Source of the DNA: Psilocybe azurescens
Taxonomy: Eukaryota; Basidiomycota; Agaricomycetes; Agaricales; Agrocybaceae
Length of the DNA stretch: 64,000 nt
Reading direction: 5' to 3'
NCBI GenBank assembly: GCA_023853785.1
Contig: JAJIRX010000622.1
Coordinates: 1,178,001 to 1,242,000 of the forward strand
In this document: positions 34,143 to 49,100 of the stretch, in pieces
How positions within the stretch are numbered: position 1 is the first letter of the stretch
Layout of the letters: each line of letters starts with the position of its first letter
Program-made: the position numbers and the translations under genes
The notes under the pieces: generated by a model
Told to the model about the DNA's origin: nothing
The model's input: only the letters and a program-made list of their open reading frames with translations
The model's database searches: none

Positions 34143-37100
34143 ATGTCATTTTCGGGCACACCTCTAGGTCAAGGCAGGCGTCTCGATCATAGTACTTTTC
34201 TAGGTAAACCCCCATCCAACGGAAGCGTACAACCATCTTACGCATACGGGTATGCTACTCTCTTCTCTCATCTTTGGCTATGTTCATGACTGGACGTGCC
34301 ACTTGAAGCGCACCAGCTCTCGGTTCTAGATCTCCACCAAAGCCTATATCTCCCTCTCGGGACAGAAGCAGGGTCCACGACTCGGAACCAGGACTACACG
34401 AAGACAACGAACCCGCTCTACAGCGCTTCGCTCGTCTCAAACAGAGAGAAATAGCAACCGACCTAACCTCCCGTCCAGGCGGCCCGAAGACTACCACAGA
34501 ACCACTCAAACCAGACAAGTGGCCCTATAAGGACACAACTGTCAACATCGCAAACGCTTTCGTTCAGGCAGCAAGCGGTGCCGATATGAGCTCGTCATAC
34601 ACTAATCCCCACAACACCTCATGGGCCTCGTCCCGGGGCGATAAAGCCCCTTTACCTCGCAGCACATCGGAAGAGTACGAGAACAATGTCCACCATGTCA
34701 ATAAAAGACTTGCCCCACCTCCAGATAAACTCGGCCGTGCCCCTACCACTACCAGAAAACCCCCTCAAAGTCCGTTTCGATGCTTCATGTGCCAGACTCT
34801 GAAGACGAAGGCAACTCTACGGGCCTCACCGGACGGGCCAAGAGCCCTCTGTTAGAACATGGCATATCCTTCGCTAAACAGGCATTGGGTGCAGCTGCGT
34901 TCTATGTGCGACAACACTCTCGCGAGCCAGAAAACCTCTCAAATGAACAATCTCCACCCAATCCCGGAAACGGCACTACAAACGGCAACGACTCCAGTTA
35001 CGATTATGCTGCAGAGGAGCAGGACTTCCAAGCTCAGAAACGTAATGCGCACAAGCGCGGTCGTATATCAGTGGACAACAAGGCATACAAACCTTCTCTA
35101 TCGGAAGATGAAGAGTCTGAATATTCAGACGACGATGGAAAGAGAAGGAAAAAAAGAAAAGTCCAAGAAAGGTCCAAGTGGAGGGCCTTTAACCACTCTG
35201 CCTGTGGTTGGCGCGGACAAGAGAAGGCGGAGAAAAGGTCAAGGTTCGAAGTCCAATCCTGGAGGTCCTGACGAATTTGAAAGCGACAGTGATGAGAATG
35301 CACCAACTGAAAGCGTAAGGTCACTCATTTTATCTAGATTTTCCCGTCTAATAGTATTCTCTAGGTATCGCAATCAGCTCAGCAACGGGCGTCGGTAACG
35401 AGAATATCGAATCCCCCAGTGTCACGGGCGTCAGCTTCGCGACTGTCTCAAGAGCCTCCAGAATACAATGGAGAGGATTCGTTAATTTCAGCCACTCAAG
35501 GCCTCGAGTCGATACCAGAGATCGACGAGAATGCCTTACCAACAGAACCCATCCGACAGTCATCACAACCGCGGAGAGGAAGATCTCGGACTCCGGCCCC
35601 GCAAGCCATTCCAACTTCGTTCTCCGTGGGAGGCCTGCTAGGAAGCATCGTTCATGTTTTTATTAAATTATCCCTTTGGATTTTCTCCGGTATTCTTTCC
35701 CTGCTCAGTATGTTCTCCTTCCTTTTCGGTCAGGTTTTCGGAGCGACGTTCGACATTGTTCTTCGGCGTCCATTGGGATGGGCGCGGAGTGCGAGCCACC
35801 TTGGGAGATATGTGGTACCCGGTCTTGTTATGCTCTCAGCATGGTACATCCTTCAGAACGCTCCTATCGCATCATACATACCCAGCCTTTCCTACCCTTC
35901 ACGAGCTCCAGTAGCTCCGCCACCCTCAAATGTTGTCGATCTCGCCAACCGGATCCTGCGCCTAGACACGCTTATGTTCGAAATTTCCAACGAACTCAAG
36001 GGAATCAAGCTCAAGGTGGATGACAATGTCAAGAAACAGTCAGACATCTTGGGAAGCTTGAGCATTACGGAAGATCGCCTCACCACAAAAGTGAAGAACG
36101 TTGCGGACTCTGATGCGAAAGCTCGAGAGGATGTTACGAGGACTCTCCGCGGCGTGCAACAACACGTTGAGGTACTACAATCGCAACTCGTTATCCAGCA
36201 GAAATTGCAAGAGAAGGAGAAAGACCAGAGACTCCCGACGAGCGGCAATGATGAAGATGCAAGGGCTCAGATTAGGAACTTGGAAGAAAAGCTTGCCAAT
36301 GTACAAGGAAATATTCAAGAAGCTCTGGACCTTGGCAAAAGGCTCTCGCTGCAGTACCTACGGCGGTACCTGCGCCGGCACAGTCTGGCCCTGCATGGTG
36401 GAACAAAATTGCGCATGGCTCTGACTCCAAGTCGACTTTACAAATCAAATCGGCGGACGGGCAGGACGTGACTGGACTCGTTACGCAGATGGTCGATTCT
36501 GCTGTGTCCAGGATGAACAAGGATGTCGTTGCGAAGGCCGATTACGCGTTATTCTCCGGTGGAGCGGTTGTCATTCCTCGTTGGACTTCGCCTCTCATGG
36601 AGATCAAACCGCGCGGCCTCTCAAGTCAGATCTTTGGCCTCTTCAGTGGTGGCGCGACCTATGTTTCACGCGCACCTACAAAGGCGCTTCACCCTGACAT
36701 GCATAATGGGCAATGCTGGCCTTTCGCTGGCGATCATGGACGGTTAGGAGTCGCATTGGCGTTCCCTATACATGTGGAGGAGTTCACGATTGACCATATC
36801 GCGAAGGAACTCGCTTACGAGATGCTCGCTGCGCCGAAGGATATGGAGATTTGGGGTTTGGTGGAAGGCAAGGAGAACGTTGAGCGTGTTCAGGCGTGGA
36901 AAGCAGAGCGTGCAGCGCGCCGGGAAGCTGGCGAGGAAGAATCGCCGCATGATCATATCCCATACCCTGCGGAACTGCCCAAGAACCCAGAATTCGTACG
37001 CCTGGCCAATTTCACGTATGACATCAATGCCCCGAGTAACGTGCAGACCTTCCCTGTGGACCCAGAGATCAAGGAGCTCGGTATTGATGTGGGGATTGTC

Positions 37101-37217
37101 GTCCTGCGGGTGCTCAATAATTGGGGTCGGGATGAATTTACATGCCTCTATCGGTTCCGCGTTCACGGCCAGCGGGTAGGGCCGGCTATCCCCAAGCCTC
37201 TTCTCGAGAATTCATGA
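34143..37217 (+). CDS. SAD1: SUN-domain inner nuclear membrane protein, Sad1-like (three one-base frame breaks)
   Basis: Inner nuclear membrane half of the LINC bridge, linking chromatin or the spindle pole body to cytoplasmic motors through KASH partners. Two introns are clear (34249-34309 and 35315-35365). The nucleoplasmic N-terminus is disordered with basic stretches (GKRRKKEKSKK). Then come hydrophobic helices (LLGSIVHVFIKLSLWIFSGI, YVVPGLVMLSAWYILQN) and a lumenal coiled coil (DRLTTKVKNVADSDAKARED). The SUN domain follows with DYALFSGGAVVIPRWTS, HPDMHNGQCWPFAG, LGVALAFPIHVEEFTIDH and the end CLYRFRVHG. The frame breaks three times. One base is missing in the A4C5 tract 34756-34764. A7 at 35149-35155 is one too long. 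A4 at 36337-36340 is one too short. Each time the expected protein resumes at once. Confidence 0.9.
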
Positions 37218-38073
37218 CCAGGTGGTGGTGAATTTTTGCTTTCTGTACAGACGAGGTGGATAGGACGGATGATATCCCTTTCTAATGACCTTTAACGACG
37301 TTTGTTTGTTTGTTTCTCCCCGCCTGCGACACAAACCCATCTTCTTTCTACAATATCTATTCTTTTTTTCTCCCTTTCATTATTGCGTATTTGTTTTGTC
37401 GGTTCCAAACCTTTCTCCTCGATGTATTTGGGCTTGCTTGTGTCCTCCCTTGAACTATCCTTTTTAACCTCGATGCACTGTGTTATTACCATCCATCACA
37501 TTTTTATCGTACTGTTGTCCTCGCATGACCACGACACTCCCTGACGTCTTACCATATATAATCTTTCCAACATCGATTTTTAAAGTCGTCCTAACCGGCC
37601 GACGACAACGGCATATGCATCCCGTTCATTTTGTATCTAATCCCTTCCTTTCCCTTTTTACTTACCTAGATAATTGTTACGTTCAAGAAGCAACATCGAA
37701 TGCGATCATAATTTCCCTTCCGTCTCACCTATTTTTATTTTGTTTAACTTTAAAAAAATCAGGCAATTCGACTCTGTTTTAGGCCTGAGGTGACCAGGAG
37801 AAGATGTTCTTACTGCTTTAGGGGGAAAAGCAAAAGTCGGTTGATAACGTGTTCATCCATGGTGCAGAGGTTCTTTAGCACTCAATTATCGTGGACTTGG
37901 ATTGCTCCATTTTTATCTCGCAATGTGGTATGACAACTCCCTTCCAAATCAATCGTATATTTAATTGGTTGAGGGTATATACTTTACGTTGAATTCCTTT
38001 TGTGCTACCGGAATCGAAACAGTACATACTCCTGGATTTCGAGGACACCTTCGAATAACTGTATCCCTCCAGA
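37218..38073. other. Intergenic between convergent SUN and prolyl iminopeptidase genes
   Basis: Very T-rich on the plus strand to about 37760, consistent with the SUN 3' untranslated region. The small frames inside are low-complexity and are not called. Confidence 0.45.
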
Positions 38074-40072
<1,999 letters not shown>

Positions 40073-40221
40073 TTCCTTATTTGGCGAATTGGACTCGGGC
40101 AGCCGGCGACGATCGTTGTTGCTTGTGAGGGATTCTGTCAAACATTGATCGTCCGCATATGGGCATTGGCCAAGGTTCATGTTCATCTGCATCTCACCTT
40201 GAATGAGATAATACCCGCTTC

Positions 40222-40247
40222 ACGCGTATTTCCTGCTTTTCACGCGT
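40222..40247. promoter_or_regulatory. Paired MluI cell-cycle-box-like sites (ACGCGT)
   Basis: The decamer CACGCGTATT occurs at 40221-40230 and again at 40241-40250, exactly 20 bases apart and both in a TTCACGCGTATT context. ACGCGT is the core bound by MBF/Swi6-Mbp1-type factors in fungi. The pair lies in the short divergent promoter between the prolyl iminopeptidase (start 40072) and the membrane-protein gene (40356 or 40386), closer to the latter. Binding is inferred. Confidence 0.4.
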
Positions 40248-40355
40248 ATTATCCATCTTTCTGTCTTTATAGGCCGTTCGTCGTCTTTATTTTCTTTCTT
40301 TACCTTTACTAATCCCTAAATTCAGATATCACGACCATTCCACGTCAATTCAACC

Positions 40356-42434
40356 TTGCATGTTCCCTTACACGACTTCATTAGAATGCCAAACTCTTCT
40401 TTGACACACAAATCTGAGCCTACGGAACCACAAAGCACCTTGGCTCACTCCAGAAATCTCTCAACGGTTTCCAGCGCAACCTTACACACCAACACCACGC
40501 TTCACTCCCAACCATACGAGCCACTGCTTCGTCCTATATCCCCTGGATCTGGAGAATATTACGATGTCGTGTCTCATCAATCCAGGCAATCTGACAGGGT
40601 TCTTGCCCTTCCACGATGGTCTCAGTCTAATGTAATTTCTCGAAGCGCCTCTGTGATGGATGAGAAAAAGTCATTTGCAGACAGGAAACCCCATAGACGC
40701 CGAGTAGTAATGCGTTGGAGTAAAAACATCCTCCAGATAGTAATGGGTTAGCTTTAATTATATATCACGCATACACCGGCTCACTTTTCTCCTAGCTGCC
40801 TGGGCAATATACAGTACGGCCAGGTACTTTATCGCATTCACAATCTATCAGAGTATCACAGGCCAGGCCGTGTCCTTGGCTTTGGGTACCGCGACAGGAT
40901 TGTCGTTTGCGTTTGCATCTTGTGCGAGCATCTTATGGACCGGCCAAACATATCTGCTCGTCCATGGATTCTCGGTACAAGCTCTTATGACCTTGCACCA
41001 GACATTACATTTTCTATCCTCGTGTTGTCTGTTTGGCCCAAGCCTTGTCAACATCGTGCTCGTATTCACTTGGAGAAAGCATAGCGATCTAGAACTTCAA
41101 ATACGATACAGATGCAAACTTGACGTCGATCTCGTATGGTCGGCCAGAGAATCTCTGTGCAATCACAGAACCCGAACTTGGGGATACTGGATCGCACTGT
41201 CCGTTGTCCGCTTGCTACTTACTTTGGTTGTTATCGTGAGTGCTACGTTTAACCTTTTCGTTTAATTACTAATACGCCTTTAGATTGCCTTCCATCTTAT
41301 CACCTCGTCCGCACAATTTACACCTTCTCGAAGGCTAACAAAACCGCGCCATTTGAAGGGCAAAAATCACACATTCGCATGGAGTCTGGCCAAGCACCCT
41401 TGTTGCCGGGAGGCACTCATGCAAGTCTACGCGATCCCATTCTACAGCACCAGTCGTCCGAAGTTACCCTATCCGGCAATTCTTCTCCGAGAAATCGTCT
41501 TCACCCAAGTCGGTCTCATTCATCCACCTTTTCCGAGCAAGGTGAAGCACCGAGCTACCACAAAGATTACATCCCTATGAACAGTGAACAGCATGAGGGT
41601 GACCGAGAAGTCACAGGCTTTGCAGATCGTTTCCGCCTTCTCATTTCTCAAATTACGCGCGAAACAGAAGAAGCTTTGGCATTTGCTCAATCCGACGGAG
41701 CATCCTCCTCACATCACAGCACAGAGTCGCCTCCACCGCCGCATCCTCAAGATGGCCAGGAAGACGATGTGGAATACGCTAATCACCACGACTACGAATA
41801 TGATGAAGACGACGACTTTTATTCCTCTTCTCCGGAACATAATGTTTCGCACAACGATTATCATCAGTCATATCCTGCAGACGAACATATACGAATGTTG
41901 AACGGTTATATCAGACGCATGCCTACAATCGAATCCATGGGGTCCCGTGAATGGAGAAGTAGTGTTGGCGCGTCAAGTCAGAACACAAATCGCGACCGAA
42001 CAGGGACAAGTAGACCGCCAACACGAGGTGCCAGGCTCTCATGGGCTGAAACCGAGTTTTCAAGCAACAGCGAGCCACGTAGTCAGTCAAACAGTCTCTC
42101 CGCTCAGGCAGAGCTTCTTGCCGGGGTGTTTGGGAAGAGTCGCACAACAGAAATCGGAGAGCTCATGGGACGAGGAGAGACGGTCCGGATGGTCGACAGC
42201 CAGTTGGTGAACGATGATGGTTTAGAAGCACTGGGCGAGGCGTGCGTTGACGCGTCAACGACGTCCGGAAGCCTTGGGAAAGCGAGTTCATCCAATTCTT
42301 ACCATACGGCGAGCACTATCAACTCTCTGTCGTCTGCTCTGGCGGACGCGACCGAATCGCCTTTACCCACTCCACCGCGTGTCAGTGGTGAACTGCCACG
42401 CATTCCGAACGATGGTTTCAGCAAGGAGGCTTGA
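40356..42434 (+). CDS. Multi-spanning membrane protein with long disordered acidic tail, unknown function (one-base frame break)
   Basis: Not assigned to a known family. A Ser/Thr-rich cytoplasmic N-terminus (start 40356 or 40386) ends in KPHRRRVVMRWSKNILQIVM. An intron (40748-40796) joins it to several hydrophobic helices: AWAIYSTARYFIAFTIYQ, GTATGLSFAFASCASILW, LSSCCLFGPSLVNIVLVFTW and IALSVVRLLLTLVVI. After an intron at 41236-41283 the frame is one base short. CC at 41288-41289 read as CCC gives IALPSYHLVRTIYTFSKA, which runs into the long frame to 42434. The tail is rich in Ser, Asp/Glu and His (YANHHDYEYDEDDDFYSSSP) and carries TESPLPTPPRVSG. Transporter-accessory and signalling-scaffold roles are both possible; nothing in the sequence decides. 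Confidence 0.62.
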
Positions 42435-42681
42435 TCTTTTGATATGTAAACCTACTTTAATGTTGTATTGTAATTACCTAAATAGAAAGTAGTTTTTCAT
42501 GCCGATATTTAAAATATCTAATCTTTGGCTGCCAGGCTCTGATTGGTTGCATCACATCGAATGAGCAGACTTGAGCTAAGCTTCAACTTCAGGGCCGAAA
42601 TTAATGATCAATTGAGTGCCCTTACTGTTGGCAAGACCTTCTTACCTCTTACCTCCTGATATACCATCGAACCTACCTAGA

Positions 42682-44073
42682 ATGGCCACCACAGAGAAGG
42701 TTTACCTACCCATACCCCCACCGCCGACCTCCCACAAGGATGATCCTCGGGCCGTTCTGTCCAAGTCCGAGCAGACAATGTATGAAGAGGTCTTAGCACA
42801 CTTTACGCACGTGGACCCAGTCTATGTCATCCCCAACATTGAGAAGGGTGAACTCACAGAGCAAGAGAAGTTTTGGCTGTCTCGTGAATGTCTTCTTAGG
42901 TGTGTTGGCTATATGTAAGTTATTTAGACATTGAGTTGCTCATTAAAACCATACCAGGTATCTTCGCGCTTCCAAGTGGAAGGTCTCTGGTGCTATCCAG
43001 AGATTGGAAAGCACTTTAGTATGGCGCCGCGAGTTTGGCCTGTACGACACTGTCGATGCCAAGCTTGTCGAGCCTGAGGTCCGTTTCGTTGCAACTTGGC
43101 CGTACCGAACAACCTATTCATGAAATTTGCAGGCAGTCACCGGAAAAGAGGTTCTTTACGGCTATGACACCACTGGAAAACCGGCCTGCTACATGATCCC
43201 CAGTCGCCAAAACACCACCGAAGCGACGCGTCAAATCCAGTACGCGGTATGGATGCTCGAGCGCAGCGTTGATTTGATGGAGCCTGGCGTAGAGTAAGCC
43301 CTCTGTCCCACTTTCAAGATATTTATTGACTATGTTGCTCTCTCCTCTCATCCTTTCGTCAGAACTCTGGCCCTCCTCATCAACTTTGGAGACAGAGGTA
43401 AAAACCCCTCCATTTCCACTGCTATCTCCGTCTTGCACATCCTGCAGAACCACTATCCCGAACGGCTGGGTCTCGCGCTCATCATTAACGTTCCCTTCCT
43501 CGTGAACGCGTTCTTCAAAATGGTCATGCCCTCGTCGACCCCATTACGCGTCAGAAAGTCAAATTCAACCCAGAGATCTTCAAAGATGGTTTCTTCACCA
43601 AAGACAACGTCATGAAAGAATGGGCTGGAGACTGTAACTTTGAGTACCAGCACGATAAATACTGGCCAGGTTTGGTCAGCATGTGCGAGGAACGCGTAAA
43701 GACTTGGACTCGCAACTGGAAGGACCTCGGTGCGAAGGTTGGGATCAGTGAGTGGTCGTACAAGCAAACTACTTCCCCTAAAGTCGAGGAAGAAGAGAAG
43801 AAAGTGGAGATAACCGTTACTGTAACTCCCGCAGAGCCTGCTGTGGCTTCTCTGGTCCAGCCCGCACCCACTGTCTCTGAGCCCACGGCCAACGTAACTG
43901 CGGAACCATCTGCTACGACAGAAGTAAAGAAAGAAGCGCACGAAGCGCCCACTGCAGCTAATTCTCATGCGACTACTTCCGAAGCTACCTTTGTCGCGGG
44001 AGGTGCTATCAGCGGAGCAGATGCAACTGCTGGTGACAGTTCTACCGCCGCCGATGGCGGAGCCGCAGAATAG
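42682..44073 (+). CDS. Sec14/CRAL-TRIO lipid-transfer protein (one-base frame break)
   Basis: Exchanges phosphatidylinositol and another lipid between membranes. The start at 42682 (MATTEKVYLPIPPPP) follows an in-frame upstream Met at 42616. The CRAL-TRIO-N helices (EKFWLSRECLLRYLRASKWK) are split by an intron at 42900-42957. The lipid-binding domain shows VTGKEVLYGYDTTGKPACY, TLALLINFGDRG and SISTAISVLHILQNHYPERL. The floor/gate helix has NVPFLVNAFFKMVMP, LVDPITRQKVKFNP and EWAGDCNFEYQHDKYWP. The frame is lost at CCC 43529-43531; CCCC restores MPLVDPITR. A 100-residue Ala/Thr/Pro/Glu-rich tail follows and looks disordered. The class resembles the Sfh/phosphatidylinositol-transfer relatives found widely in fungi. 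Confidence 0.88.
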
Positions 44074-46117
44074 ACGCGAGTACTGTGGATTCATACATCG
44101 CTACTAATTTTTCAAAGGAGAAGTATACCCGCTACACATCACTCCTATTACATCTCACATATATATTCGTTTTCTGATAGTGGTTTCCTCGATTAATTGA
44201 TATACAAGAGGCTAAAATCTTGCTTTGGAACTAAACTGGAAATTGAAAAGGGATAAATCATTAGTCTGAACCTGTCCCACCATCATTGACAATGACGGAT
44301 GAGGGCAATGAAATACATTTGCCAGACGATTTCCTTATTCGAAAGCGAGAACTCGAAGTTTTCTAACAAAACTGTGAGGACAACCCCTGGTAAGAAGGTT
44401 GATGAAGAGTACAATGTACCAATAGTAAAAGACATATTCATCTCGATCTGAGCAATCTTAAATCCTCTGTATCTTTATGAGTCATGTCTAGTGCATCAAA
44501 GTAAACAATGCGCACATGCAAGATCTCCCACCCCGAGGAACATCTTTCTGCGCAAAAGCATCGTCAGATGTTGTAAACCGATACCACTTGAAATCCAAGT
44601 TCACAGGTAAAAGATATTCCCGGAATACAGGCGTTAACCACTGAATCCGGGAGTGGATTTAGCCATCTTTCACGCTCATTCGTTTAAATCCATTCCCCAA
44701 TGCTCTGGATTTCAGTTGCACCCTAATGGATATGAACACATCAGTGCCTTTCGGAACAAGAACTTCAGATATCAGGTAAGGGCAACCCTATCGACAAGAA
44801 TTTTCGTTGTAGATTCACTCCAAAAACTTTTGGTTTTGATAACACCACCACCTAGTATTGTTTCCATCAATATGAGTTATTATACCGAGCGAGGCGAACT
44901 GAATAAACCCACATCTTTCCGCTATGGTTTGGTGGACTTCCAATCCACTGGCGCTAAGTGTCCAGGTTGTTTAGCTCTGGGAAAAAGACGGAGTCGTATA
45001 AGTTTGTTAAAGATTAACGCAAGAACGATAGAAAGCAGTATTAAAACATAATGCCCATTAACACACAGAAATTCTGGAATCTGAAGGAGGCGGTCAAACA
45101 AGGATGCTTGTGAGGGAACAAGCACTAGGCAATCAGGATAAGCGAGTCGATGTATAACCGAAGAGGCAGGCAGGGCAGGCCTTTGGCAGGCCTATTTATA
45201 TAAGGTGAGCGTGATTTGAAATTTCGCTCCCAGTGAAGGCTGAAAGTGTCGCGGGGTGCTATTAATGATCATACAAAAGACTTAGAGTTGAGATAGCTAA
45301 ATCTTAACGGCTATGGCACTGACGACTAATTGACTATTCAGGATGAGGATTATCGGGCATTCAATTTTAGCGCCCTTACAGCTTTGGCCGATGGGGGTCG
45401 TCGATGGCTTTCATATGCGAGCTACGTAATTATTTTCAGGCTCTAGCACTTCTATGAAGGTTAAAGAAGAAATAACAGAAGTCAGGTCAAGCGAGACATA
45501 CCGTTTGACGGACCTTTATATAGATACGTAGATATAAACGTATTAAATCAGTCGCAGGTCGTTATTTGCATTGTCTCCCATCGAAGAAGCATTTAGACAA
45601 GATAACGTCAAGGGCATCTGATGTTTATTTCTGTTGTAGCTTTGGTTATAAGCATAACATGTGAGATATGGCAGAGCTATGACAGAATCTGACATATCTT
45701 ATCAGGTGCAATTGCCGTTTCTCCGAAATGAATGACCTTGCGTGAGGGTTGCAAACATACAATTGGTCGGCTTCACAAACCTGGCCAGAGTGATGGACTC
45801 ATCGCACTAGCACGTCTCTACGCTATGAGCATTTTTCAGAACACGAGTTGGGTTAGAAGAGACAGTCCTAGTGACCATTCTTATTGGCCGGTGTTTGGGA
45901 CAAAACGCGTCTAACTGTTGCGGCCAGCAGCAAGCGATGACGAAGTGTTTAGGCAATGTGCATTGTGTTGTTTCGGAGTTTTCGAATTTAGAACATGAGT
46001 CGGCATGTGACATCTAAAAATACACCTCGTGCTGTAGGTGAGGTTGGGGCGTGTCGAGCTCCTTTTCTCCAGACCTCTCTTGGTTTGCTCGGACGCCAAT
46101 TCTTATTCATTTCCTCC
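44074..46117. other. Intergenic 2-kb stretch with one orphan TATA box
   Basis: No confident gene. A 132-codon frame at 44653-45051 (+) lacks any motif. On the minus strand a strong TATATAAATA lies near 45192-45201, followed within 80 bases by a 67-codon frame starting at 45125 with one hydrophobic segment (YVLILLSIVLALIF). This could be a small transcript. Confidence 0.3.
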
Positions 46118-49100
46118 ATGGTGTCTACCACGTACGTTGTCCATCTATCTCCGGGTATACTCCTGCACATTGTCTCTAGCTTATTGATAATGTTTCTCTG
46201 GTATAACAGGTCGGCATTTTCTGTATTGCCTATTATAGGCTATGCATTGCTGGCCATCTTGTTTGCCTACCTCGGTGTTCGAGGTTATAGGTATATAAAA
46301 TCCAAGACTCACACGTTGGTCTCTCTCCCCAAGCCGGTCTCTGGAGGTTCACACAAATCCACGTTCGCCTTGGGTCGCTCCACCGGTTGGAACTGGCGGC
46401 GGTGGACACTACCACGTGTTCCTTCTTGGTCCAAGGTTCCAGAGGTGGTGGTAGGAAAGGCAAAGGCAGTCGCCCACTCAAAAAATCTCGGTGTTGAACT
46501 ATTACCAACGACGGGATTGCCACCTCCTCCTACGGCCGTGCCAATCCCTATTGCATCTGTCTCAATGCCGACCCCACAGCTTGTAGACTTAAGTACGCCT
46601 GCTACACCACCTCTCATGACCGGAACTACGTTCAACTCTTACCCTGCCTCGCCGCGAACACCGTCACCTCCTTTCATGCCTCATATAACCACGTCGAAAC
46701 CTATTTATCCTGCTCCAACGCATGCATCGTACCCACGACCTCCTTCGCCTCATGGTCTCTTCACGACAACCACTCAGAAACCTCACCGACGGAGTAGAAG
46801 TCTTGGTGGTGTTCCTGTCCGGCGCCTTTCGGGTGGTACATCTGGGTTGAGAAATGCTGTCGAAATGAAAGAATTATCTGGAGACCACACTCGGGGAACT
46901 AGTCGAGAGCACCTTCTCATTGATTTTTCTTCTTCCAGCTCATCTGACGAAGACAGGGAAAGCATCATGAAGATCTCACCAGCTGCATCGGACATTGGCA
47001 TTCTTCCACCTGGAAAGGGGTTGCTACCCCTGGTTGATGCGCGAATGGTCGGGAGACACGTTCCACTTGTTGATCTAGGCGATGAAGGCCAGTTCTCGCA
47101 AGTGCAAAATGTTGATGAAGATAGTTGGAGATGGTTTAACCCTGGAGTAACTTCCAACATTTCGCCGTTATCGTATGGAAGGCTTGGATCCATGGATTCG
47201 CGACCCAAGGCATTGCACGCAATTCCACAGATTGAGAAACTGGTGGATGTGGATAGCGAGCAGGATCCTGAGCCGGCCTTGGGATCAGAACCTATTCAGG
47301 TTCGACGCGTGGAGTTGGAGATCAGACATCACGGCGAACAGCTCGTCGATATACACCCTCACAAGGACCAAATGAACATCAAAGAAACAACTCTAGTCGA
47401 TCTACATGACTATAGCTCGGACGGTGATACCTCTTCTGCTCCTAGTCAGGCCCAGCTGGTGGATATCGAAAAATACAGTCACATATTAGAACGAACACAA
47501 ATTCTACCACACCCCTTGCCAGTTCAAACGCCTATTCTTGTAAAAGCCACATTCCCGCACCCTCTGGAAAGCTTGACCCGTTCTGAGATCCAGCCTGTCA
47601 TTCAACAATCGCTATCACAATCACCTGCTGTGACGGTTGAAACCGAAAACTTCGTCGCTGAGCAGCCCAGTCTTCTCTTCGAACACGCAGATGCAGAACA
47701 CGAACTTCGAGACTCGCGGCGCGAAGAGATTGGCCCGCTCATCGAGTTTAACTTCATATCAGAGTCTCAAAAGGGAAGCGATACAATGGAGTCGGCCTCC
47801 CCTTTGATCATTCCCGTAGAGGACCTCGAAAACCAAACCCCGTCCCAAGGAGGATGGGCATGGGACCCGCTTGATCATAGCGACCCTTGGGCCAGCCATA
47901 TCGCGGACATCTCGTCCCCCGACTCGGATGTTTTCGTGTACACTGGATTAGATGCTACGCCAAAGGAGGAACAACAAGGCCAGGACGCTTTGGTTGTCTT
48001 CGACGCTCCTCCATCCTCAGCATCAGATATCAGCACACAGGATGTATTGGTATTCGAGCATGAGACTGATGTGCTGGAGAAGAGCCCCAGTGCGTCCTTG
48101 TTCGCCACTGAGTTGGCGGACGAAGAAGAGGGAGGCATGCCGGCTTTGGATCTAGGAGATGTTTTGGAGAAACCCGAATCGCAGCAGGCCCTTTCCAAGA
48201 CGAATGAGCATGCTTCATCTGACGAAGAGGAAGACTTGACACCTAAACCAACACCCGCTTCTCTGGAGCTTGAGCTTCCTGCTCTTTCATCCGGAGGTGT
48301 TTTTGCTGTGCATACACCCTCCATAAATCTTCAGGAGGATTCTCATGCAGATGGAGAGTCATTAGATTCAGAAGACTATCCCGACCCAGAATTACTCCCC
48401 TTGCCCGAATCACCGTTGCTCTTGGCAATAGACATCCCAGATCCTGAAACTCCAAGCCTCGCTTTCGAGAAAGATGAGGCAGTAGAGAAGGCGGTGCCTT
48501 CCCAGACACCTACCCCTCCAGCGTCACCCCCTCCCATCTCGCCATTACGAGTTGTCAACAATTCAAACGGCTTGGAATCATTGCACCCTTCCCCTCAAGG
48601 TGCCCTGAAAGGGATGCCACACTTACGACTTCCTCCATCACCTCAATTGGCTGTTCTTGTCGGTCATTCCCCTCGAGCCTCGTCGACTAGATTGGTTAAT
48701 GATATCGAGGACAAGAGAACGCAGCGCCGACGGCACTGAACGCCAGAAGCCCAAAACCGCCTGTCGCCTCGAAAGTGGATAGCATCCCTTCTATGGACGC
48801 AAACGCCTCTGAGAGCCCCCGTTTGCGAAGGAGGGTCTTAATCGATGTCTCTGCTGATGCTGACGTCGATACAAACAAGGCAGTCGAGAGCGACGAAGTT
48901 GTGAAGAGCGAGATGACATTCATAACGGACCTGGAAACAAAACCAAAGGTTGTAGAAGAGGCTGTGCAGCACGTGGATGAAGCCAGGCTCTCGTCCCTTC
49001 CTGGCTCTTTCCCTGATTCCACACCCTCTGTTGTTGTTTCTACCTCCGTTTCTACTGCAGTTAATTCTGATGCTTCTGCTACGACTGGTTCTACATCGAT

